Positions 1 to 8,400 of a DNA stretch of 13,453 nt are shown piece after piece; position 1 is the first letter of the stretch; each line of letters begins with the position of its first letter. The stretch covers positions 1-13,453 of the forward strand of contig PJAB01001587.1 in NCBI GenBank assembly GCA_002887195.1, given 5' to 3'. The notes beneath the pieces are model-generated. The model ran no database searches. It had not been told where the DNA came from and saw only the letters and a program-made list of their open reading frames with translations. This DNA is from Chrysochromulina parva (taxonomy: Eukaryota; Haptophyta; Prymnesiales; Chrysochromulinaceae). A program made the translations under genes and the position numbers.

Positions 1-227
1 GGGAGGGGGGAGGGGAAAGAGAGGGCGAGATGGGTGAGCAGGGGGCGCGTGAGAACAAGAAAGGGGAGCGGAAGCAGAGGGCGCAGGAAGGTCGCGTGTT
101 GGGGGGGTTCTGCGGGGTAGGAAGGCCCCCGCGGGGGAGGCTGGGGGGGGGGCACGGCCGCGGGCAAAGAGGTGGGGCGGGGCCGCAAGACGCTGGGGAA
201 GGGGGGGGAGGCGCGGCGCAGCTTCAC
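1..227 (-). other. Probable intron, pyrimidine-rich on the coding strand
   Basis: Read on the minus strand, this stretch is almost entirely C and T with long C runs (G runs on the plus strand). It begins at a donor-like GAG|GTGAAG that follows a complete codon of the PAS protein. The reading frame stays open to the window edge, but it would encode only Pro/Leu/Ser/Arg low complexity, unlike the preceding exon. Acceptor-like CCGCAG and CCCCAG sites occur inside. I infer an intron whose acceptor is either inside the tract or beyond the edge. The alternative is a continuing Pro-rich tail. Confidence 0.45.
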
Positions 228-1526
228 CTCGTTGCCTTGATTCGCCCGGTCATGGGAGCTGTACATGGAGGCAAGAGGCGGCTGCTGGGGCGACGGGAGC
301 TGGGGAGGGGGCAAAAGCGCCGCCGCATGTGCCGCCGCCGCTGCGTGCGCCGCTGCCGCGTGCGCAGTCGCCCCCAACGCCCGTTGATGCTGCTGGTATG
401 ACGCGGAAGACTGTACCAGGGCGGCATGTGGGTGCGGGGGCAGCGACCCCCACAGCCCATGCGACGCCGCCGAAAGCAATGAGGGTACCGCTGCGGTGTT
501 CCATGACTGCTGAAGAGCCGACGGGGGGTAGGCCTGCAGATGTGCGGACTGGGCAGCGGCGTGATGGGGATGGACCATCCATGAGCCGGTGGAGCACGCA
601 TGAGCGCTGGCGAACGCGTCCGCGAACGCCTGCTGCGCCGCCTGCGTCACCGCCGCCTGCTGCAAAGCGGCCGCGGCGTGCGATGACTGGGCGTGCGACA
701 CGGGGGCGGCGCTCATCGCGCCCGTCGGCAGTTGGGGGTGGGCGGTGGGCCACGCGGGGGCCGTGCCGCCGGCGAGCCCAGCGCCACCGGCGCCGCATGC
801 GCTCGTCAGCTGCGAGAGCATCGCGCGCCCGTCCATCGAACTCATGTTGTTGAGTTGCAACAACCGGAGGAGGACGGGGGAGACGGGATGGCTGTGCAGC
901 GTCTGCAGAGGGAAGGCGTCGCGAGAGAGGAGCTCGGATCCTGCGACCGAGGAGGCGCCGTACGCCTCCCCGCCACCGCTCGCCCCCTCCCCGCGCTCGC
1001 CCCCCTTCACCGCCGCCGCTTTCGCTGCATGCTGAGGAATTTGCACGTTTGGCGGCCAAGCTGATTCCGTCCGGAGCTCGCCCAACGGGGGGGGCGCAGC
1101 GGCGCCGGGGGCGTACGGGGCGCTCTCGCTGGATGTGCCCCGGCTGTTGAGTTCGTTCATGTCGAGGGGCACCAAGTGGCCGCGGAACCCCTTGGGGTTT
1201 CCCTCCGGTTCATGCAGCACGTGGAGCGTAAGCTCATTCAGGAAGAGCTCACCCGACTTTTTGCGATTGAGCAGCCGGACGGTTACGCCACGACCCTCCG
1301 AGATCGCCTGGTGCAGTTGCTGCAGCGCCTCGCGCGTCTCGTTGGCGGTCTCCGGACACTGGAGGATTTTGCACGTTTGACCAATGGCCTCGGCCGCCGT
1401 GTAGCCGCACAGCTGGACCCAGGCGTTGTTGACGCCCTTGATCAAGAAAGGCGGCGAGGCTGAGGTGAGTACCTGCGCAATGTGGGGCGGCCCCCAGCTC
1501 GCGCCATCGCCGAGCGCGGCTGCCAT
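228..1526 (-). CDS. PAS/LOV-like sensor-domain protein with Ala/His/Gln-rich tail (partial)
   Basis: A PAS-fold sensor protein, probably regulatory. Counting from the Met at 1526, residues about 15-122 form a PAS core: SPPFLIKGVNNAWVQLCGY, then GQTCKILQ (residues 49-56), then a helix, then LLNRKKSGELFLNEL. This follows the plan of LOV photoreceptors, where the Cys of GxNCRFLQ binds flavin and the Asn residues of the two strands contact it. Cys52, Asn87 and Asn97 are present. The late Gln expected near the final strand appears to be Leu (FRGHLVPLD), so photochemistry is uncertain. Residues about 140-433 are low complexity, rich in Ala, His, Gln and Pro, like activation or scaffold regions. No bZIP or other effector is visible. 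The frame is open upstream to about 1607, just after acceptor-like GCAG and ACCAG sites, so an upstream exon is possible and this Met may not be the true start. At the left end the ORF runs into a likely intron, so the gene is incomplete. Confidence 0.7.
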
Positions 1527-2018
1527 CCGCTCAAGGTTTGTCTTGAGCGCCTTGCGTCCACGCACGGGCTTTCTGGAGTTTGTTGATGAACGCCGCTGGT
1601 AAATCTGCTAAAAATCTGCAAAAACGATGCACAGTCGCGTCGCGTCAATCCCCCTTACGGACGCGTCAAATATCCGAAGAGAGAAAAAATTTTGGTTTAA
1701 AAGTCAAGTCGAGTCAGTCAAAACTTGTCTGGAGGACCGGGTTCGAAGGACCGGAGGACCGCTGGTGCGCTGGACCGCCGCCGGGGTACGCTCATGCACG
1801 GATGAACGGTTCTCTTACGTTCGCAGGAAGCTCTGAGTTCAGGCTGCCTGTTGCTTGAGAGAGTTTGAGACTGACTGTTAAGTTTCTGTTTGCAAATCCT
1901 AATAAGTCTGTTTGTGTCCTCATGCCGCATCGCTGTGTATGGCCGCGCGGCGTCCAAAACCAGGCTTGGCCCGATTTGTTGTATACTCGCACACGCAGCC
2001 ATCCATCCAAACAGTGCG
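1527..2018. promoter_or_regulatory. Divergent intergenic region
   Basis: This 492-bp stretch separates the minus-strand PAS gene from the plus-strand filamin-like gene and should hold both promoters. It is AT-richer than its surroundings, especially 1600-1710 and 1855-1920. A TGTATACT element at 1980-1987 lies about 30 bp before the chosen filamin start and could be a TATA-like box or part of the 5' UTR. TTTAAAAG near 1694 is a weak candidate. Acceptor-like TTTTTGCAG and TTTAGCAG on the minus strand around 1605-1625 could mark a small upstream exon of the PAS gene. A short inverted repeat GAACG...CGTTC lies at 1804-1822. No RNA gene is recognised. Confidence 0.4.
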
Positions 2019-5000
2019 ATGGCAAACAGTGCGTTGGCAGCCGCGACCAGAGATCCAAAGGCTCCAGCAGTTGCTCCAGCTTCACAGCGGGGCGACAAGC
2101 CTCAAGTTCGGCGCATGACCGTCGCCCGGATGTGCGTAGTGTCGGGCGACGGATTGCACCTGGCGATGGCCCGCCAGTCCGCCTCCTTTACCATCGAAGC
2201 GCGTGACGCCGAGGGTGTCAGGCAGCAGGCTGGCGGGGATGTGTTCATGGTCGCGATTCGCGGCTCCTCCAAGGTGAACGCCAAGGTGGCTGACAACGAG
2301 GATGGCTCGTACAAGGTCGAGTACAAGCCATCCACCTCGGGCAGCTACGCCGTCTCGGTATCGCTTAACGGCGTGCCGCTGCCCGACAGTCCATTCCCTC
2401 TGACCGTGCTAACGCCAGCACCTGATGCGGTTCGCTGCGTCCTGCGCGGCGACGCGCTCACCAAAGCGAGCGCGCGCGAGCTCGCAACATTCGAGATCGA
2501 ATTCATGAATGCGATGGGACAGCCCGCCCGCGCGGAGGAGATCGACGTGTGGGTCATGCGAGTCCCAAAGGAGGTCGAGGGCAAGGATGCGGACGGCAAC
2601 CCTCTCCCTGTCGTCGTAGCCGCTCCCGCAGCTGTTCCAAAGGGAGCGGATGACAAGCTTCACGCCTTGGGCAAGCCCGCGAAGGGCGCTAAGGCTGATG
2701 GATCTGCGGCATCGGCAGCCCAGGCACCAGCTCCTGCACCAAGTGCCAGCACTCTCAAAGCCGCCTTCACCGCCGCCGTCGCAACAACCACCCTAGCCGC
2801 CTACGCCGCTTCCAGCCGAGCCAAGAAAGAGGCCGTTGACCCTGAGGAGAGCAAGCGCATAGCCCGGCGCACATTTATGCAGCTGCGTGCTGAGGCGCTC
2901 GCTCGTGGCGGAGGTCGCGTCCAGGTGGGCGACAAGCCTCTCATCATGCGATCCGAGGCACGCCTAGATTCGCCGGTCGTCACCGTGCTGGCGCCCGGCC
3001 AGCTCGTTACCGTCATCGAGGAGCGCATTCTCGAAGACGACGGGAAGGTGCGCGCGCGCGTCGCACTGATCGACGAGGACGCTGCCACCAGCGCGATTGC
3101 TGAATCGTGGTGGAGCCCGATCGAGGTAGCGATGCCTGTTGACGCCTTCGGCATGCCCCTTCCAACCTCGACGGAGCGCGCCCATTTCGCGTCGACGCGC
3201 TCGAACGCGTCGACCGCGACTGCGTCGAGCCAATCCATCTCGCTATCTACGGCGCTGATCGCAGTCGGGGTGCCGCCGCTCCAGACGCAACGTTTCGGCC
3301 GCCCCGAGCGGCAGGGATGGGTCACGCTCATGAAGAATGGCGCCGGGCTCGTCGCAGAGCGACCCAGACTTAACGCTTCTGAGCGCCAGAAGCACATGGC
3401 GCTTTGGAAATCGCGCGAGGCAAACGACAAAGCCCGTAAGGCGGCACTGGCTGCGATGGGCAAACGGTTGGAGGCGAAAGGAGGTGAAAAAGAGGCGCCA
3501 GCAGGAGGCGTGTTGAACGTCGGCCCGAGCTTGAAATACGAGCTGGACGACGACCCGATGGGCATCGGCTTCGCCTTTGGTGGGATCCACCCGGGCACGC
3601 TGCATGCGGGTGGCAAGAATGTCAAGACGCACACCGCGAGTTACTCTATCGGTGCCGCCGGCCATTACAAGCTGCATGTTGGCCTTCGCAATCAGGCCAT
3701 CGCGCTGCCCGGCTCGCCCTTTGACCTGTACGTGAAACCATCCACTGCACACGCGCCGTCGACTTCTCTGCCACCCGATGGCCTGCCTCTTCGCGGCGTG
3801 GTCGGCGACGACTGGTCGTGCACGTGCACGCTGCACGCGGCCGACCGGATGGGGAATCGCTGTACTGCCGGCAAAGCGAAAATTGTGGTCGATTGCGGAA
3901 AGGATCCTGTGGCCACTCGCTGCACCGACAATGAGGACGGCTCGTACACGCTGCAGTGGAAGGGCAAGGTCGCAGGCCTGTTCAGGACGCAGGTGCGCAT
4001 CGACGGCGCGCACGTGATCGGTTCGCCGCTCAACATCAAAATGCATGCTGGGCCTCCTGACATAACCAAGTGCGAGATCGCCGGCAGCGGGCTCCGTAAC
4101 GCCGTGGCGGGCCAGCAGGCCCTCGTGCAGATCACCTGCAAGGATCGTTTTGCTAACCCTCTGTCAGCCGACTCGCTGCAGGGCGCTTCGCTCAGCTTTG
4201 GCCTCGCCCTGATACTGCCGGGTGCCGAGGGTAAGGCTGCGAGCGCTACGGTTGAGTCGATGCCCTTCGAAGGCGGTTGGGTCAAGTCGACGGATGTCGA
4301 GGGCCAATGCTTCGAGATCGCCTACACCGCAAAGGAGGCGGGCGACTTTGATCTGTATGTGTGGTGCGACCCCGACGGCACAGGGACGCGACGGTGGCTC
4401 ACCGGGTCCCCCTTTCCGGTGCGCGTCAGCGGCGTGCGCCCCTCGACATCCGGTTCGTACATTGGCGGCGTCGATTGGCTCCTTGCGAACACAATGACGG
4501 CGGGCGAGACGGTGATCCTCAAGCCGCAGCTGCGCGATCAGTTCGGTAACGCATCATCCGCGGCGGAGGGCGACTTCCAGGTATTCATCGAAGCGCCAGA
4601 TGGCATGCACAAGGTCAACCACCGGTCGCTTAAGGGGTTGGGCGCCTACGAGGTCAGCTATGAGGTGCAGATAAAGGGCAAGCACCAAATGCAGTTTCTG
4701 CTCAGGGGCGAGCACATTCAGGGTTCGCCCGTCGAGTTCGATGTGAATGCAGCCCCCGCGCTCGGCACCAAGTGTCGACTGTTCCCTCCCGTCGAGCCAC
4801 CGATCATTAAACAGCCGTGCGAGATCATGCTTGAGGCGATCGATAGATACGGCAACAAGCTTGACCGCGGCGGACAGCGCATTGATGCTCGGGCTAACGG
4901 ACCTGGCGTCTCTGGGTGCACAACCGATGACAAGGGCAACGGCACATATATAATCACCTTCTCCGCGGCAGTTGTCGGCGAGTGCCGCGTCACCGTTCGG

Positions 5001-5102
5001 GTGGATAACGTGGAGATGGAGCCGCTTAGACTCGTCTTCGTCGCGCCGCAGGATGGGGGCGAGAAGACTCGCAAATCAAGGGAACCAGTCGAGATGACAT
5101 GA
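2019..5102 (+). CDS. Filamin-repeat protein with an SH3-like insertion
   Basis: A 1,027-aa single-exon protein made mostly of filamin/ABP280-type Ig-like repeats, which in known proteins crosslink actin or act as scaffolds. I see six repeats at about residues 38-131, 133-184 plus 498-572, 589-678, 679-806, 807-914 and 914-1011. The signatures are DNEDGSY followed by a GxYxVxV strand and then a (G/D)SPF ending. Repeat 2 is interrupted after DVWVMRVP by about 310 residues. These hold an Ala/Pro-rich linker, an SH3-like module (about 305-445; PLIMRSEARLDSPVV, RARVALI, GWVTLMKNGAGLV) with a long Ser/Thr/Ala loop, and a charged helical stretch. No calponin-homology actin-binding domain is present, so actin binding is unproven. 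The start is the ATG at 2019 (GCGATGGCA). The frame is open further upstream to an ATG at 1890, but that part is AT-richer and reads as non-conserved. There is no signal peptide or membrane segment from the chosen start, so a cytosolic location is inferred. Confidence 0.88.
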   Translation: MANSALAAATRDPKAPAVAPASQRGDKPQVRRMTVARMCVVSGDGLHLAMARQSASFTIEARDAEGVRQQAGGDVFMVAIRGSSKVNAKVADNEDGSYKVEYKPSTSGSYAVSVSLNGVPLPDSPFPLTVLTPAPDAVRCVLRGDALTKASARELATFEIEFMNAMGQPARAEEIDVWVMRVPKEVEGKDADGNPLPVVVAAPAAVPKGADDKLHALGKPAKGAKADGSAASAAQAPAPAPSASTLKAAFTAAVATTTLAAYAASSRAKKEAVDPEESKRIARRTFMQLRAEALARGGGRVQVGDKPLIMRSEARLDSPVVTVLAPGQLVTVIEERILEDDGKVRARVALIDEDAATSAIAESWWSPIEVAMPVDAFGMPLPTSTERAHFASTRSNASTATASSQSISLSTALIAVGVPPLQTQRFGRPERQGWVTLMKNGAGLVAERPRLNASERQKHMALWKSREANDKARKAALAAMGKRLEAKGGEKEAPAGGVLNVGPSLKYELDDDPMGIGFAFGGIHPGTLHAGGKNVKTHTASYSIGAAGHYKLHVGLRNQAIALPGSPFDLYVKPSTAHAPSTSLPPDGLPLRGVVGDDWSCTCTLHAADRMGNRCTAGKAKIVVDCGKDPVATRCTDNEDGSYTLQWKGKVAGLFRTQVRIDGAHVIGSPLNIKMHAGPPDITKCEIAGSGLRNAVAGQQALVQITCKDRFANPLSADSLQGASLSFGLALILPGAEGKAASATVESMPFEGGWVKSTDVEGQCFEIAYTAKEAGDFDLYVWCDPDGTGTRRWLTGSPFPVRVSGVRPSTSGSYIGGVDWLLANTMTAGETVILKPQLRDQFGNASSAAEGDFQVFIEAPDGMHKVNHRSLKGLGAYEVSYEVQIKGKHQMQFLLRGEHIQGSPVEFDVNAAPALGTKCRLFPPVEPPIIKQPCEIMLEAIDRYGNKLDRGGQRIDARANGPGVSGCTTDDKGNGTYIITFSAAVVGECRVTVRVDNVEMEPLRLVFVAPQDGGEKTRKSREPVEMT
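2931..3353 (+). other. SH3-like module nested in filamin repeat 2
   Basis: Within the filamin-like protein, residues about 305-445 read as a small beta-barrel. PLIMRSEARLDSPVVTVL is followed by LVTVIEERILEDDGKVRARV and, after a low-complexity loop of roughly 60-80 residues, GWVTLMKNGAGLV. The pattern of an initial strand, a 'VxVLEER' strand, 'xRARVxL' and 'GWVT' is the usual layout of SH3-like repeats in algal and oomycete proteins. The family assignment is by eye. Confidence 0.55.
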
Positions 5103-5488
5103 GTCCGTCAGTCATTTCCAACAGCTAGAACACGAAGCACAGGTGTCGTGTGCGTACACCGGAGCGGCTCCGGAGACGCGCAACTTCACATTGAGTCCCT
5201 ACACATTCCGCCATTCAGGGAGAACTGTGCCTGCAGAGCAGATAGCGTCCATCCGCGAACACAACGTTTATCAATTGAGAAATTTAGAGCCGGCTGTACG
5301 CCGCGGAGCATGGCGAAGCATGGTGGAGCTCAAGCAAGCAAGCAGGCTAAGACCTAATTTAGTCGAGCTCGAGGACTCTCGAACGACAACACTTCGTCTT
5401 CCTTACTTGCTTGGCGACCCAAGTCGCCACCTCAGCCACGGTTCCGTGTTAACGTTCACAGACGGTCCTTTTGTGAACGCTTTTATAA
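5103..5488. promoter_or_regulatory. Intergenic region before the secreted lectin gene
   Basis: This 386-bp spacer should hold the 3' end of the filamin-like transcript and the promoter of the secreted protein gene. An open frame through it (5143-5550) shows no domain-like sequence and overlaps the signal peptide in another frame, so I do not call it a gene. The most structured part is its last 40 bp, described separately. Confidence 0.4.
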
Positions 5489-5489
5489 A
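5453..5489 (+). promoter_or_regulatory. 8-bp dyad plus TATA-like box abutting the start codon
   Basis: CGTTCACA (5453-5460) and TGTGAACG (5472-5479) are perfect inverted copies separated by 11 bp. Four bases on lies TATAAA (5484-5489), whose last A is the A of the ATG used here. A dyad beside a TATA-like element suggests a core promoter with a bound factor, but the position is odd because a TATA box normally lies well upstream of the start codon. Either the real start is downstream, the box is coincidental, or the dyad acts in the 5' UTR. Confidence 0.4.
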
Positions 5490-8400
5490 TGCTCGGGGCG
5501 TTGCTGCTGCTGCTCACGCCGCTCTCCGATTTCATTTACCCTGCAGGTAACTGGACGCACTCGACCAACCTTTTCTCCGAGATGCACTATGTACCTGGCT
5601 ACAATGCGGCTGGCGACTGGACAGTCCTAACTGGAGGCAACTGGACGCCCACCAACCATTCAGATGTCAACCTTATTGGTGATGCTGCCGTCTACATATG
5701 CCCGTGCCCGCAGCCTCCGTGCGGAGAACCCCCTTTGCCTCCCTCACCGGGCTATAATTCATCGGTCTTTCCTTGTCTGGATTCGGAGAGCGGGAACGTG
5801 AGCCACGCCGTGTGCACCGTCTTCTACCGGGACAAGAGCAACGTTACGTGCCTCACGCCAAACCACGCAGTCATCTGTGACATACCGGCGCTGGATGTGA
5901 ACGCGACGCTCGGGCAGTGGTGGAATAATGAGGAGCTACCCTCGCGTTCGTTTTACTGGAACAACGTCACGGCTGTATCGTGCCTCATCCGCGACGACGT
6001 AGGCGAGAGCGCCCTGCCACCCGAGCTGCTCAACTTTACAGATGCGATGGCGCTGCAGGATGCGCTCGCTGTGGTGGTATGCGAGGTGCAATGCCGCGCT
6101 GTGTGCGAGACCGTCTGCACCACCAACCATCGCTCCGTGCATGAGCTCGCGCCTCACATGAGCGCTTGGGTCTACGATAGGGAGATCGACAACAATCCGC
6201 GCGAGTTTGTGATGAACGGCACACTCTACTCAGAGAATCACCCGGCGCAGTACCTGCGCGGGAACGCGCCGAGCACCTACGGGCGCCAGCGCGAGCCCGA
6301 TAATGTCACGTGCACCATGCCCACGATGACTGAGACGCGTCATCGTCTTATCTTCGGCGGTAGTTCCAGCAACCTCACTGCCTCCCAGGGCTTGCTCGAC
6401 ATGTATGGGCGCCGTTTCCACGCGATGAACGTCTTCGACCTGACGCTCTATGTCGCACTGCACGTTCTTCGGCCGCTCGAGGGCCTCCAATGCGTCACCC
6501 CCTTCCCCGGCGCGTTGGGCCTCGGGGTGCAACCAGGCCTGGGCGGGCCCTACCAGCATGCGCTCGTGTGCCACGAGCCACGATTCGAACCATACAACGT
6601 GTCGATTGGACCGGCTCCTGTGGGCGCCTCCGGCGGCGCGGGTGGTGCGAACGGTGCGGGCGCGGGCAGACGGCAGCTCGAGCGGCAGCTTGAGCGCGAC
6701 GATGAGGAGGCGGCGCAGGATGCGAGAGAGATGGAGCAGCAGCAGCAGGCCGATGCCAATACGACTCACGATGTGCTCGACACCGCGTCCTGGGACTCGA
6801 TGCACTGGGACCCGAACGGCCTGGGCTCCGATTGGGACTGGCAGCATGCCTTGGCCATCCGGCAGGCTCGGAACGCGTCGCATTGGGCGCGCCGCTGGCG
6901 CACGGCCCGCCGCCCGCCACCGCGTGGCCGGCAGCTCTATCACGAATTTGAGATCGATCGCTCCGAATGGGACTTTTGGCTGGCGGAGGATGCGGCGGAG
7001 CACCACGCACGGCTGGTGCGCCAGCACGCGCAGCTCACGGGTGACTGCCGCTTCTACCATAACTGCTCCGACCCGCTGCCGCCTCCGCTTCTGCTGCATG
7101 AGTTTTCTTGCTGGTGGGCCAATGTGTACCTGCAGCCGAATGTGTCGATCCTGCCGCCGCGCTCGCTGGCTGCGCGTCCGACGTTACACGCCGTCAATGC
7201 GAACACCACCTTCGACCGGCATACAGTGAGCTGCGTGCAGCCTTCCTGGCCCAACTCGACGTCCATCTCGTGCCTCACGCCCACTACTGCGCTCACGTGT
7301 CCGTACACCGACGCGTACCGCGGCAACGCTACGGAACTGTTCGCTGCGGGGGAGGAGTATTACAACGAGACGACGACGCGCTGCACGGCGTGGCCGCTGC
7401 TCGACGTGTATCGGCACGCGGCCGACGCGGGGTACCTCTTCCCTCTGCCGAGTAACGGTTCCGACGGTTACGTCGACCCTTGGGAACGGCCGTTTGATAG
7501 CTGTACGTCGGCCGATGACGAGCCCCAAACCTCCGGCGCTGCGTCTGGCCTGCTGCTGCTCACCCGATAGTCTGGAGATCACCTAGAGCTCACCCTGAGA
7601 TCACCCGGAGCTCAGCCGATTCTCCGGCGCTCACTGAAGATCACGCTGCTCACCCGCTTGTCCCGAGATCGACTCATTCCTGAGCAGATGTGTTCTTGGC
7701 GGCGGGCGCGCACCACTACTGCGCCATCGACGAGGAGCAAGTCCTGCGCTGCACCGGGCACAATGGCGACGGGCGCTCTTCCCTCTATTGGCCTGGTCAA
7801 CAGGCGGCGCCTGAGCTGACGAGCGATGCGCTCGCGGCACTCGAAGTCGCACAGGCGGCGGGCCAGCTCGCGGGCGAGAGCGCGGAGGAGCTCGAGGCTC
7901 GCATGCAGGCGGCAGTCACTCGCCACCTGCCGAATCGAACTCTCGACGTCTGTACGGGGCAGGCGCACACGTGTGCGATCGAGGGGACGTACGATGCCTT
8001 GGGCAACGTCACGGGCACTCGCCTCGTGTGCTGGGGCTCCAACTACTCGGAAGCCCTTGATGTGGCCGATGTCATGTCGCGCCTCGAATTGAAGCCCGAA
8101 CGCGGTGGCCCAAAACGCGTCTACTGCGGCGCGCGCTTCGTGTGCGTGGCGCAACATGTGCAAGTGGTCCCACCGGCGACTAACGAGATGCCGACCCCGC
8201 CGCTGATTGGCCTCTACCCGTACTGCACTGGCATTGTGCAGAGCCGTGCAGAGGGGATCGATCACACGCTGCCGTCGGCCTACTGGCCACAATTGAGTAA
8301 CAACGATCCGTCTATCGGGCACTTCGATGCCTTCGCCGCCGGGGCCAACCACGCATGTGGCATCCTCAGGTTAGGGTTCCGGCTTCGGTGCTTTGGTAAC

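Noticed and set aside
250..1059. 269-aa minus-strand ORF starting with ATG in another frame of the PAS gene
   Set aside because: It is Arg/Gly/Pro-rich noise offset from the frame that carries the PAS domain and continues into the Ala/His/Gln tail.
1038..1379. Similar words around TTTGCACGTTTG at about 1038 and 1367
   Set aside because: The copies lie in different reading frames, are short and have mismatches. Probably chance.
1732..1775. GGGTTCGAA near 1738, like a tRNA T-arm (B box)
   Set aside because: The flanks do not pair into an acceptor or D arm. The context is a run of GGACCG words.
3243..4046. 267-aa minus-strand ORF, and the overlapping 2801-3634 ORF
   Set aside because: Both are antisense to filamin repeats that read cleanly on the plus strand.
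5143..5550. 135-aa ORF upstream of the secreted protein
   Set aside because: No recognisable sequence. It overlaps the signal peptide in another frame and spans the dyad/TATA region.
6230..7099. 289-aa minus-strand ORF
   Set aside because: It is antisense to the sequon- and cysteine-patterned coding frame, with no domain of its own.
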